Source of the DNA: Fasciolopsis buskii
Taxonomy: Eukaryota; Platyhelminthes; Trematoda; Plagiorchiida; Fasciolidae
Direction of reading: 5' to 3'
NCBI GenBank assembly: GCA_008360955.1
Contig: LUCM01006241.1
Span: 485,853-549,852, forward strand
DNA length: 64,000 bases
The notes under the pieces are model-generated. The model did not search any database. It was not told the origin of the DNA and worked only from the letters and a program-made list of their open reading frames with translations. Shown piece by piece: positions 11,999-22,926 of the stretch. Position numbers and translations under genes: made by a program. Within the stretch, counting starts at the first letter, position 1, and each line of letters opens with the position of its first letter.

Positions 11999-12904
11999 TT
12001 GAAGCTGACAGTGCATTTGAATTTGGCAAGGACACGGAGGGCACAGATCGATTAGGGACAGAGCCAGTTGTGAGGGAAGCTGGTGTGGTCGAAGATGGGC
12101 TCGAAGTCACCGGCGGTGCAGTACCAGTATCCGTATCCCACAAATCCTCGTCCGCTGTGAAAACACCCGGAGACGGACCGGGTGGACAAGGACCGGAACA
12201 AGAGGCGATCGAGGCATCACTGGTGACTGGCATTAGACGATGGCAGTTATGATGAGATTGATGCTGATGACGATGATGATAAGAGCCAGCGGTTTGGTGG
12301 CGGCGACAATGACGAGGAAGGGATTTTTGTGCCACGGAAGGAACGGCTTCCTCACTGTCAGTTTCATCTAGTACAGAACGTGATCCGACCATGAGTGTGC
12401 TAGCTGTCGCAGGAAAATTGGCAGGCAATGTCTGGCACAACTGTGTAGTAGCACGGGCCTCGTGTCTGGCTCGGGCAGAGTCTGGCAATGGTGGTGGAAG
12501 AGGCGGGGCGACAGCTGACGTGATGTTACGCCGGCTGGCACCGTTGCCAGTCGAGTGGCGATGTGTCGGATGTGGATTTAGTGGATTTTTTGATATAATC
12601 ACTCCGGAAGCAACATGAGCCACATTAGGTTGATGTTCTTCGCCCAGGAGCAAAATGCCATCAGATGAATGATGGCAATGATGATCCTCACATCCGACCG
12701 TGGATGGGTACCCGGACAGATAGACATCATCCGCACGTTGACCAGAGCCACCACTACCGCTCCACGTGGTAATGGGTCCAGTGGATTGCATATGGGGGAA
12801 TGTGGTACAGCCGCGAGTAAACTGGGAGCTGATGAACACAGATTGGGATAAGTTCCGTTTAACCTCGTCTGTCAGGAGTGATTCGCTCTCCTGGGGACTA
12901 GCAC
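11999..12904 (-). CDS. Dok-7-like protein, exon 4
   Basis: The acceptor TTTTTTCTAG precedes the exon, which opens in phase 1 (A|GT = Ser) with ASPQESESLLTDEV. Ending at TTCAA|GTACGT (donor 11,993-11,998) gives 906 bases and keeps phase 1 into exon 5. A second donor 37 bases further on (AGAGC|GTGAGC, 11,956-11,961) would shift the frame and hit a stop in exon 5. The product is Ser/His/Pro-rich with polyproline (APPLPPPLPD), a plausible SH3 ligand, and His-rich HHRHQHQSHHN. It contains no folded domain that I recognise. Confidence 0.7.
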
Positions 12905-13512
12905 CTAGAAAAAACAAACAAATAAAATGTGGAGTTGATAAACCCGTACGTGAGTTCACGGTGAAGATTGCCGAAACATAGAAAACTCAACATGTGCAAT
13001 GTGATAAATAAATGCTGTAGTTGGGCCGATGATCCCAATGGATTACTAACCTGAAACACTCAATGCAGCATATTCAACTCATGATTATTTTGATCACTAA
13101 TACGATGCTTTCTCTATGTAGCGTAATCCTGGAGGTCAGTCACCCTCTTTGGAAGAATACAATTTCAAGATGCATATTCGGATTTTATCGTTCCTAAAGA
13201 TGTGACCAAGCAGTGCAAGATTTTTCCAGCTACTAAGATAACGGAATATGAAAGAACAATCAGATAGAATTTCTGCTGTTGTTTGAATAAAAACTGTTGA
13301 AAATAGGCGAAATTGTCAAAAGATGTCACCAAACACAAGTGATCCGCGAGAGCGTATAGATACAGTTGGTCTCGATCATTTTTATTCGAGATAGGAACAC
13401 TATAGTAGTCCCAGTTATAATCGCTACCTACATTTTTTGCGAAAGACTGTACAACATTCTGCGTACACAAAAATTTTTTACCAAAACTATTTAAACAATC
13501 AATAAAGCTTAC
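12905..13512. other. Intron 3 of the Dok-7-like gene
   Basis: 608 bases, A+T-rich, with a donor AGAA|GTAAGC. It carries a 101-codon minus-strand frame (13,165-13,470), which I regard as chance. Confidence 0.6.
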
Positions 13513-14361
13513 TTCTCACGACTAAAGGATCACCTGACTGTTGTGCAAATCGCATAGCCGATGACCGAATTGCACCCAGACCTGTCGTTGGATCGGTCGT
13601 AGCGGATGACTGACTAACATGACCGGTTGCGGATCGTTGTACGGAACGCTTGGATTTACTGTTTCTCGTGTTTCTTGACAAAGCGTCTGTTTGCTTCCAA
13701 AGTCCACTCGGCAATCCTTCGGGTGGAGAAAGTGAGGACGATGAGGATATAAGATTTGAGTACGGCCGTGTTAGATTGTAGTAGTGCTGGTATTTATTGT
13801 TGGAAATTCCAACCGGAACCGATTGCCCGTAGGCATGAAATAATTGCGAGGCTACATCGACAGCCGTAGTGGTCAGTGCAGCCGTAGTCACAGCGACCGC
13901 CATCGGTGTTGTCAGTGGTGTTACAATTCCTGTGGCAATTGTATTTGTGTTGGCGGCTGAGGTTGCAGTACTCATGGTAAGAGGACTGTGTCGTCGAGGT
14001 GAGGAAAAGCCAGGTTCGTTGGATTTGATCATTAAAGAGAACCGCTGGACTGGGGAAATGGAATGACGACTACCGCTTGCATCAGAAGAATATGAAGAGG
14101 AAGTCAAGCCGACATCTTTAGATTGGCCGGAATCGAGGATCGATGTTCCCATTGCTCCCGTTTCTTTCCGCTGACCGGGAAGAGGGACCTGCGATTCGAT
14201 CGGAACTGAGTGCAATCCCAGGTGCATAAGCGGTTGATTAGGGGGTAAGTGTCGACTGACAAGAGTGTGCGGATTATATCGTAAAGCCATAAGTTGCTCG
14301 ATGGCAAATGTCAATTCAGGAAGGGAGCCACCATCTAATTCGAATGTGTGGGTGCCACGAC
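13513..14361 (-). CDS. Dok-7-like protein, exon 3 (end of PTB and start of tail)
   Basis: The acceptor TTCCGTTTTCACAG lies beside 14,361, and the phase-1 entry completes Gly. The exon opens RGTHTFELDGGSLPELTF and then AIEQLMALRYNP. This fits the last PTB strand and C-terminal helix of IRS-type PTB domains (GxGxFxFE...G.EL...I). It then turns into a Ser/Thr/Ala-rich disordered region. Two YxNL motifs sit side by side, YYNL (13,772-13,783) and YSNL (13,751-13,762), separated only by TRP. The exon is 849 bases, phase 1-1, with no stop, and ends at AGAA|GTAAGC. Confidence 0.8.
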
Positions 14362-14998
14362 CTGTGAAAACGGAATGAGAGCAAAAATATCCATGCAATC
14401 TATTACGAAAATACTGAAAGCCAACAGAAGTTTGATGAAATGGATTACACAGTACGAACACAAATGAGCATCCTCTCCAGAAGAAGTGGAAACAAGCAAC
14501 TTTTTAGAATCAATAAAACAACGCATTAATCCTCGAGATTGAGGGTCGGTAGCAGATTCCCAATGGGATGAGATCTAATTCTGGATCACTTAGATCATCG
14601 GATTTGAAACAAAATGGAGACATGCAATGCATTTTGGAAAGAAAAAAATTATGTTGAGAGTGAAGATGATCAAACTGTCAGAAGTTGTAAGCTGCTTTGA
14701 TAGAGGTTGAGAAATATCAGCAATCTTTGTCAACCAAGTGATAGGCAGCCTATCAAAAAGAGTCGAGAGTGCTATTACCCAGCGATGGAAATACGGAATG
14801 GTGACTCACGTATCAGTGACTATTTTGAAACATACAACGATTTGCATTCGTTTTAGCTCCTATTTTCATGTTCGCCATATGGATGAACATGTGATCACTA
14901 CTAAACGGGAACCAAACACTTTTCCCGAGGAGAGAGGAAATATTTTTCTCTACGTGTACTCAATGAATATGTGCAAAATATGAAACAGAACCACTCAC
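14362..14998. other. Intron 2 of the Dok-7-like gene
   Basis: 637 bases between AAAAG|GTGAGT and TTTTCACAG. It splits the PTB domain just before its last strand. Nothing else seen. Confidence 0.65.
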
Positions 14999-15514
14999 CT
15001 TTTCCGGCTGAATGATTTGCCTCAAGGATGAGCAAGTGTTTTGGTCTGGCCGAAGCCGTGGACGATCCGATCCCAGATCGACTAGAAGAGATTGTGATCC
15101 CACTACTAGCTGTCGATAGAGGGCCGGATGTGCTGAGCACGGAGAGATTCCCCAAAGACACTCGATGATGCGATCCTGTTGTACCGCTCACCAAACTCAC
15201 TCCATCTCCGGCGAATGAACCGCGAGATCCAACCGTGGATGAGGCGGTGCCGAAGCCGAGTGCACTGTTCGCGGTACCTGAGCCTACTACATCGCTTGAA
15301 CCGGATCCAGGAGCGGACGTGGCGCTGCTACCCACAGCAGCCATGGTATGTGCCTGTTCGATCGTATCTAAACGCCAAGAGCAGATAAATTTACACCCCG
15401 CTGAAGGTTCCCCGATCAGACAGAGACGCCAGTGCTGAACATGCAGACTGCCCTGTAGACCTGGCGACAACTTGCTGCCTTCGGTTTGACGCAAGGTGAC
15501 TCGGAAAAGAGTAT
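14999..15514 (-). CDS. Dok-7-like protein, exon 2 (first part of PTB)
   Basis: The acceptor is TTTTCAATTTAG. With phase-1 entry the exon reads DTLFRVTLRQTEGSKLSPG and then LQGSLHVQHWRLCLIG and CSWRLDTIEQ, which are the first four strands of an IRS-type PTB. The spacing from the PH end through the KLxxG...LH block matches my recollection of Dok-7 better than IRS or FRS proteins. Between WRLDTIEQ and the next strand (KHLLILEANHS) lies an insert of about 98 residues of Ser, Gly, Ala and Thr, absent from vertebrate Dok-7. The exon ends GGAAAAG|GTGAGT, phase 1. Length is 516 bases without a stop. Confidence 0.8.
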
Positions 15515-15721
15515 CTAAATTGAAAATCAGAATAAAGATGAGAGATAAATGAATGATTTGGCGGGGAAAAGTTAAACATACTCAGTCAAGTCAATATCTC
15601 AAACAAAAGATTGGCCAAATCAGAAGAGATTAAGACACGTGTACGCTGACTGTATTGTTTACTCCACAAATCAATGACAGGTTTTATTCGTATATGCATA
15701 TGCCTGGGTTACTGGCTCGCA

Positions 15722-15760
<39 letters not shown>

Positions 15761-15761
15761 A
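15722..15761. repeat. (TA)n microsatellite
   Basis: TA array interrupted by single C positions (…TATACATATA…). It lies about 200 bases upstream, on the minus strand, of the PTB exon acceptor. Confidence 0.95.
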
Positions 15762-16375
15762 CCAGAATCGAATTTTTGGCATTAGGAGTGTGCGTGAAAG
15801 CTCTTCGTCGAAGGGTCCACAGAAGAACCACAACTGTGATTCGTTGATAATTCTTTGTCAGTTGGGCTAAGCCAACCTTATATATACATATATAATTTCG
15901 CGAACCAGTAAACCAGATATCCGCGCGCGGTCAAGCGAGGTGAGATCAGTCGATCACTCTGGCAGTAGAGGGCGATTCGTTGTCGTCCGGCTAGTTACTG
16001 AGAATTTATGTACATCTGTTCTACTCCATGCCTCAGGGGCATGGTTGCCAATTCCCTTCTCGTGGTTGCCCCCAGCGGCAACCAAGCGTGTCCCTCTCAT
16101 CACAATCATGCATACAGCACGTCAGAAAGAACAATGTGAAAGCGAACAGCAACCAAGACTCGAATCTCTACAGACTTGGCAGAGTGCAAGTTATTTCGTT
16201 AAACTGTCTGTCAATATAGCGTCATTCCCTACAGCTTCGAATAATGTTAAAACTGTCCAGAACTGCTGTGCAACTGGCTAAATGAAATTTCGTTCGCATT
16301 AGTTTGAAACACGACCCATGGTGGTCGAGGACATCTGCACTGATTACCTGAGAGCTATCTCGTGATTTGCGAGCA
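15762..16375. other. Intronic stretch, nothing recognised
   Basis: A 113-codon plus-strand frame (15,940-16,281) is open but has no domain, no splice context and no family resemblance. I do not call it a gene. Confidence 0.4.
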
Positions 16376-16710
16376 GATAAACTTTACCAGACTCTGTGAG
16401 AGTGCAATGTTTTTGCGTACTTCCGTATAGTTCTAACATAAAACCAGGTAGTTCTGACAAAATTCCGAAATAATGCGACGAATGGTAATATAGGATAGGT
16501 TGGATAAACGGATAAGGGAGTTGGCCGGGAATGGATTGTAAAGGTATGTTCTAATACCGTTCGGGGCTGGAACTCCAGCTTTTGCGCCTGAAAGGCAGCA
16601 GGGTAGGTAGTTCCAGAAAAGCCAGTAATCACTGATTCTAACCGAGTCATGGTTAGACGCCGATTTGCTAACCATTCTTCCACTAGTAACCTGGAACATG
16701 CTAGTCAACG
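16376..16710 (-). repeat. tRNA-derived SINE-like unit
   Basis: The minus strand from about 16,680 reads a tRNA-like head: A-box-like ATGGTTAGCAAATCGGCG, then CTAACCATGACTCGGTTAGAATC with a B-box-like core. An unrelated body follows. The head keeps the anticodon-arm-like spacing but not a paired acceptor stem, so a decayed SINE fits better than a tRNA gene. I found no full second copy in the window. Confidence 0.35.
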
Positions 16711-17639
16711 TGATAATCCACTACCACTGATCGACCGAGCGTAGTGGGGAATTCTAAGCTCAATTAACTTCCGCTGTTGGAAATAAGTGCTTGATGAAAC
16801 AATTGACGAGGTGACCGAGGACGTAAACTCTACGATGCTGCTCTTTTCTACCAGATTCAATTAGGCCGTCTAAGGCGCTGGCGTGCCTCTTTTCGATTCG
16901 GAGCAGCCAGTTGCACGCTCTATGCAGACAACATGTGAATTCCGTAGCGATACCACGGTACATAGCGCTCATTTAGTTCTCAGTCTATCAGCTAATCAAA
17001 CGCATCAATTTTTGCTGCATTATCATAATATTATGAGTACTACGCCAATCTTAGAGACTGCCTTTTTCACACTATAACACGTATAGAGTGCTGCACACAT
17101 TGCCGATTTCAAACAACTCGAAATAAGCCATTCTACCAATATCGTAAGCTACGAGAGACGCAAAACGCATCATGAAGCATTTGATTATACGAAGTAGCTA
17201 ACAAAATGTGACCATGAAATCGAATTCAGCCATACAATTGTGTTATGCGCGCAAACATACGGAAACCCATACCTAATTGGCATAAAACAACTAATCATCA
17301 AGGTAGTCAGTACACACCATCTGCTCGCTTCGATAAGAAATAGCCTAACGTTGTATACGAAATGTGGACTAGAACAGATCAGACAAATGAGGGCAACAAA
17401 TGACACAATTGAAACGCGACGTCCGAACACTCGATGATCAACTACACATCGATTCTCTGAATTCAGGAGGATAGTTCATGACAGACCTCCGCATCCGGGG
17501 TTCTGGCACGAAGACAAACGGGTACGGCGGAGTAAACGACGTGCGGAGAGGAGCGTGGTGCACAATATCAGATGTTTCTCTCAACATAGTGTGTGCGTGG
17601 ATAAGAAGCTTGGTGGTAACGAAACGCTTAATCTAGTAA

Positions 17640-18034
17640 CTAGTTCCCAGAAAACGGACTAATGTTGTCAAACAATAGGTGACAGAGTAGTAAAAAATCA
17701 GAGGACGTTGGTAGATCACCTTGCTGCTGGACTTCTGAAAGGCGGCGATCAAGAAGGCTAGTCATGGCTTGATATTGGACACTGGATTGTTTTTGGTTGA
17801 TTCGTGCTCGCATCTTGGAGGAAAATAAGTGTCCCGAAGAAAGCACACTTTGCACAATACCGACGGACCGAAATAATCAGCCTGAAAATGAGCTTGAGTG
17901 TAGCCGCAAAACCGTTTGAAATCGGTTTCGTAGAGACAGATACCCACGGATGAAAGAACGAGCGAAGTTGTTGGACGAGGCTGGAGTAATGTATTACCAC
18001 TAGTGGTCGACGGCCTATAACGGATGGTGGTCAT
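17640..18034 (-). CDS. Possible two-exon fragment with a 35-nt intron
   Basis: Two minus-strand frames can be joined by removing 35 bases (17,814-17,848; GTGTGC...CCTCCAAG). This gives 120 codons: 62 ending PSVLCK, then MRARINQKQSSVQYQAMTS to a TAG near 17,640. Minute introns of this size are known in flatworm genes. The second part looks helical and polar. I do not recognise either half. Against it: short frames, no upstream exon found, and a stop just before the first Met. It lies inside the large Dok-7-like intron on the same strand. Confidence 0.22.
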
Positions 18035-19125
18035 CCATCACGCCGGTTTGTCAACCGAGACATTTATCAGCCGACATTAGCCTTAAATTGCTTGTCGTCC
18101 AAAACAGTTGATACGCACACATCGCTGAATAATCACTTCTTGAGGTGAATGAAGAATCTCAGTCGGATTGATATGAAATAGCTCATTTAGTTCACCGTGT
18201 GCATACATATGCATAGACATGAATGCACACGCAAAAGGGCATGCACTGACCATGATGTGGTGTACCTCGAAGACCGTCAGAAAAGGCCAAGCGGAAAAGG
18301 CGTCTTGCAGGGTGTAACGGGACTGAGGACGCTACAGCATCCATGCACAGATGCACCGCCAAGCTTGGAAGTAATGTTATAGAAATACATACGTTTATTT
18401 AAAAAATCCGTACAAGTTGAACGCTACCGGAAACATGACCAAAAAGTACAATGCAAAGAAAAAAAGAGATGTTTGTGTAGGATTCATCATATATGCCGAC
18501 TCCCTCAGACTCTCCCTTCAAATCACTGATTGTCTAAAGTATCTATAGAGATTCTGTGAGTATTTTACTACGCGGTTCCTCAAACCAAAGTAGAGCGTCG
18601 AGTTTTTGGAATATTTGAGCGAAAAATCTGAGCTGCAAGGCAGTAGGGCGAAGCACGGAATTTGCAAACAGTTGGAGGCTGGTCCAACTCATAGTTCATT
18701 TGATTCATTCCGATCAGAAGCCTAACTCGTCCAAGAGGAAAGACACAGCCGATAACTAGGGAATTCGGTCCGTAAGCCTATGTGGCGTGCAGATAATGAG
18801 ACTTAAATCATATAGTGTAATTCGTGAACATCAGAATCGCAGACAACAAGCCAGGAGAATCATTGTACTGTTAACGCATTTCTATATGTTCGTGTTCTGA
18901 ACGATCTATCAATAACGGGATATCTGCCTTGCTGTGTGGGATGAAATCGATGTCCCGGTTGACCTTTAAACCTTGTTGGGCACCCCACGTCAAACGCCGG
19001 TAGGAAAAGTCCTGTGGTAGGTGTGTCCACTTTGGTTCAGAATGTATACAAGGGGTAATGGAGAACAGGTCAATGGAATACAGCAACAATCGTGCGATGA
19101 TGGTTTGTTTCCTTTTTGGGATCCC
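18035..19125. other. Intronic stretch, nothing recognised
   Basis: Mixed-composition intronic DNA with no repeat family shared with the rest of the window and no exon-like frame. Confidence 0.4.
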
Positions 19126-19745
19126 AACTTTTGACCTCCTCGTAGCATCCTTCCACTCTCACAAAGGAAAGAAATAGGGTACGGTACGGCAGGCGAGTGT
19201 TTGACTCGTAACACAAACAATGAGGTCCATTGATATCAATCCGTTTTCGTATAATATTCCCTGAACTCGGATCTACTGGTTCTGTCATTTCATTTGTTTG
19301 CTCACGCGGCCCCTCTATCTAATTCCAAAAGAATACCTGTCTTAAATTCGATGATTCTAAAACCCAAGTGACCGACATCTTCAGTAGCGGAGTTCCAGTC
19401 TCGCACATAAAACAAAATTTTACCGGCTGTGGTACAATGCACACGACCTTTCAACTTCAAGGAAATATTACGTCGACCGTACAGGTGCTTCAGTCCAACA
19501 AACGTCGCTCCAGCTTTGGAAATAAAGTGTGCTAACCTCAAATAAAGTGCTACCATCGTTCCTCAAGCAACTGGGGAGGCGAACGGAACAGTGGACACAT
19601 TCAGTTGCAATTTTGGAATTACTGATGTCCAATCTTGCAGCATCAATTTACACTTTGAAAGTTGAAGGCACGCGACGAATTGAACTACAGTCTTCGCGAG
19701 TTTGTCTAGTGCTCATGTTCGATACATTCCGTACATATTTAGGTA
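19126..19745 (-). mobile_element. RTE-like LINE fragment, family A
   Basis: The minus-strand frame at 19,302-19,556 carries LKHLYGRRNISLKLKGRVHC, the family's RHLWRRRDI block. The sequence is close to colinear with 36,360-36,960, including the block GAGGTCCATTGATATCAATC. Frames are broken. Both ends are truncated, so only the part between the RT core and the C-terminus remains. Confidence 0.75.
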
Positions 19746-21131
19746 AAAAATTGCTTTCCTTTATAGTATCACGTGCTTTGACTAAGTGATTTTTTGTTCG
19801 TAATCAGATGTTCGCCGTTGTAGAGTTTGCTGTTGATAACATTGGGACATAGTATTAGCAATTTGGACAGAGTGAGAAAAGGGCAAAACGGCTGCGAACA
19901 TCCAGTGCAAAAATGGAGGATGGTGCAGTCAGCCATATTCCTGTCACTTAAGACAGCCATGTACGAGGCTAAGGTGCATAAGATTGTCAATACATGAAAT
20001 AATTTTTAATCTTATATACTACGTACGGATGCCGAAGCAATCAAATGTCAACGTTCGCCGAGTGAACTCAGCAAACCGAGTGCGACGGATGCGGCACACA
20101 GAGAGAGGGATTAAAGACAAATTCGCAAGTCTTCTTGAGTACTGATGTATAAAATACAACAGAGAAAGCCGTTCAACGAACTCCAAAATAAATACTATCG
20201 AGCGAAATGACTGAGACGTGGATAAGTCTCCGATATCCTTTGCTACGTCTCCCGATCCTGTGGTAGTTATAGGTGGAAAAGACACGAATGGATAGCAACT
20301 ACCAACGACATAAAACAGGCATTTTAGTTGATCTTTTGGAATTTTTCCCTTGTGAGCGACTTAGTCATTTTTCTGTTTTCGCTCTTACGATAAAGTGAGA
20401 CACTGATGCCAACAGGAAACTTTCAAAGAGATTCGCTGTAAAGGAAAAATGCTGACGAATTGCTGTCGATATTCACGATCGACGTTAGCAGTCTTTCCTT
20501 TTCAATCTGTTCAACGATGACAAACATTATGCTGAATATGTCCAAGGCCAGCGAAAGATGTCAAATCAACTCTAGTTAACGATCAAATTCGTTTTTATAA
20601 CCCCCACTTGCCAAAAATGTATGGCCGACAAATTAAGGACGGAAAAGTTGGAATTTTTAACAACCTAAATTACTAACAACTGGGATTTTTCAAGTAGTCC
20701 TGGCAAAATTATCTGTAAAATATGTCGCGGAAGAAAATAACACCTTTGAATCAACTTGAAGATGAGACAGGCAGTGCTAACACGGTATGTGTTCAGTAAT
20801 GCTGCTTTTATGGACGTAGTTTAGCTTCAATGCCTTGGACAGCTAAGTGAGAATTCCACTGGCCATTGGATGCCAGCAACCTTGAAAGTTATTAGCCGGA
20901 ATTTCACGCTGGTGAACATAAATTTACGAAGAGTTTATGGAAAATGGCCTCCGTAAGATGAAAAATTGTGCAGAATTACAGTTGACAGTTTGCCACATTT
21001 CGTAACCGTTGGTTGAAGCCGAAATAGATATTGCGATCCACCGAACATGACAAAACAGACTGTCAAAATCCAAATACAACAGTCGCTTAAAAGAAGACGG
21101 TCTCGGAACGCTGCGTTCATCCGGACACCAG
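19746..21131. other. Intronic stretch, nothing firm
   Basis: A minus-strand frame at 20,019-20,285 has a possible acceptor (CTACCACAG) and a possible donor (ATCC|GTACGT), but its product shows no recognisable domain. I leave it uncalled. Confidence 0.35.
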
Positions 21132-21132
21132 T

Positions 21133-21164
<32 letters not shown>

Positions 21165-21183
21165 TAATATTATATAATGTTAT

Positions 21184-21216
<33 letters not shown>

Positions 21217-21217
21217 T
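21132..21217. repeat. Imperfect (TA)n array
   Basis: About 85 bases of TA repeats with TTA interruptions. With the array at 21,402-21,437 it brackets a 185-base unique segment. Confidence 0.95.
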
Positions 21218-21401
21218 GCACACTCCTGTTGCTACAGATTCGATTCTGGTGAGAAATATCAATCAATACGGAGTGTACAAGTATGTGGATGTTTGGACAA
21301 GAGAGCATCGGGTACGCATACCTGACGAGCGCAATAAACGCGAGAACCGGTTTCGTCGTGCTCCGCGGTATTTTCTTTCGCATCAGGTTACTACTTCCTG
21401 C

Positions 21402-21402
21402 T

Positions 21403-21437
<35 letters not shown>
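21402..21437. repeat. (TA)n microsatellite
   Basis: TA array immediately before the repeat unit that starts near 21,440, the same arrangement as at the 45.5-kb copy of that family. Confidence 0.95.
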
Positions 21438-21438
<1 letters not shown>

Positions 21439-21439
21439 T

Positions 21440-21905
21440 GAGTACAAATCACGGTAAGGGATGAAAACATTGAGCAACAAAGAGGAAAGCAAAAGAAACA
21501 ACGCACAGCGTGCCTCACACATGCTAGCCCTTCCATTCTCCACGTCATCGTGATCCGTGATTCCATTGTGAGCCGGGTGCTATCCGGTTGTCAACATCGA
21601 GGTAGAGGGTTGACTTAGAAGACCCCATCCCGAACCTTTGATCACACAGTCTAACCCACAGGGCAGCAGGACGATCTGAGGGTCACGTAACTCAATGCGG
21701 ACCGGTGACTGATTGCTCAGTTCGTACACCCTTTGAATGGAGCCAGACATCCTGGGCACTCAGTACACCTCTCTTGTATATATGCTGGTGAGCATACAGT
21801 CGTACGTTTCACATGCTGCTCGTTTTTGGCTTGGAAGCAGGGTCCAGCCAACCCTTTCAGACTGGTCACCGAAGATCGCAGCCATTAATATTCGTCCATT
21901 CTATT
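21440..21905 (+). repeat. Interspersed repeat, family C (TA-flanked)
   Basis: This shares several blocks in the same order with 45,490-45,870, including a GAGGGYTGACTTAG block, CCGAACCTTTGA, GATCTGAGGGTCA, GTGACTGATTG and GACATCCTGGG. Part is also found inverted at 47,690-47,770. There is no coding frame. Both full copies follow a TA array. I cannot place it in a known class. A LINE or Penelope-like 3' end, or a non-autonomous element, are options. Confidence 0.6.
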
Positions 21906-22089
21906 GTCCTTACTTTGCAGACAATATTAGGGAAAAGAAAATGCTTGAGATCGTTTTGGAGTAGAAACTAATAATGATTTATAAGTACTAACTTCAATAC
22001 ACTTTCACGAGACCCATGCATATTTTTTTAAACCAACGGAAATCGCGGTTTGTGATTCGTGCCATGGTTCAGCTACGCTGCGATGTCTG

Positions 22090-22341
22090 CTAATTTGGGG
22101 CACCGGCCATTTTGCCCACCCTATCCGTTGTTTGTATCTGTTCCTTCACGTCGGGATAAAAGCTAATGCAATCGGGAACCAAATCCGTTCGTCGTTTACG
22201 CTGCGCTTTCCGAATATTCAGAAAAAAACTAGTTAGATTCGTTTGTCTATGCCGGTTAACGAGTAATGCGGTTACTATTAATGTAAGAATAAGTAATATA
22301 GCGTAGATAATTAGGGGGTGGTAATTTGAAATTAGAATGGA
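22090..22341 (-). CDS. Candidate last exon of a nested membrane-protein gene
   Basis: The acceptor is excellent (TTTTTTGTCTTGTGGATATTCCAG). The exon is 84 codons in phase 0 and opens SILISNYHPLIIYAILLILT, continuing hydrophobic through LIVTALLV. That is one membrane span, followed at once by basic residues (NRHRQ, RKAQRKRR) and a polar tail ending at TAG. The layout suggests the span and short cytosolic tail of a type I membrane protein (positive charges on the inner side). I do not recognise the family. It lies within the large Dok-7-like intron on the same strand. Confidence 0.42.
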   Translation of the reverse strand, partial: SILISNYHPLIIYAILLILTLIVTALLVNRHRQTNLTSFFLNIRKAQRKRRTDLVPDCISFYPDVKEQIQTTDRVGKMAGAPN

Positions 22342-22488
22342 CTGGAATATCCACAAGACAAAAAATAGGTGATATCAAAATCTCAGGATCTCTCCGAGTG
22401 ACCACCTGCTTTTTGGAGAAAGGGTCATCCAAGGGGCAGTTCGGGAGCCATTCCTAATCGGCAAAATGGATACTTGCGGTTATACTAC

Positions 22489-22666
22489 TTTCATCATTCT
22501 TCCCTTGTTTTTTCCTTCGAGCACACGGTCCCGTGAAGTATCAAACGAACCCAGTGCACATTCACACGGGATTAATGGTTGCACAGATTGAACTGGAACT
22601 GAAAATGTGACAACGATGAGATCCGTGGAGCGAACAGACAGATGGGAGTCCGAGCCATCAGATTCG
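22489..22666 (-). CDS. Candidate internal exon of the nested gene
   Basis: The acceptor is TGTGCTCCAG and the exon enters in phase 2. It encodes ESDGSDSHLSVRSTDLIVVT and a CECALGS segment, and ends ATGAAA|GTAGTA in phase 0, which fits the next exon. The donor is weak. The product could be an extracellular beta-rich segment, but no family is evident. Confidence 0.35.
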
Positions 22667-22753
22667 CTGGAGCACATTACATAAGTCGTCAAGGGAGCGT
22701 TTCAGATAAGCAAAATAAACTACTATGCTTCTTCACCGTCACTCCTAACTTAC

Positions 22754-22926
22754 GTACCAGTGGAAATACTGGAGAAGTTAACAAAGTCGGTGTCTTTTGT
22801 CACCCAGCCTTGAGTTGACAAACGTACTGAATTCCGACGCGGATTTCCTAAGAATTTGAACTCGTAGTTTGCGGTCAGAGGTGAATTTTTGTACAACTCA
22901 GCATTCACGAGACGCAGTCCGCAGGA
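22754..22926 (-). CDS. Candidate internal exon of the nested gene
   Basis: The acceptor is AATTCATCTCAG, phase 0. The exon encodes CGLRLVNAELYKNSPLTANY and further alternating beta-like sequence, and ends GGTAC|GTAAGT (a near-consensus donor) in phase 2, matching the next exon. Its hydrophobicity pattern and single Cys suit an extracellular domain. Unidentified. Confidence 0.38.

Noticed and set aside
11929..12252. 107-codon plus-strand frame
   Set aside because: Antisense to exon 4; composition reflects the Ser/His-rich sense frame.
13165..13470. 101-codon minus-strand frame in intron 3
   Set aside because: A+T-driven; no splice borders that keep the phases of exons 3 and 4; no family seen.
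20019..20285. Minus-strand frame with a plausible acceptor and donor
   Set aside because: Single isolated candidate with no recognisable product and no phase-linked neighbour.
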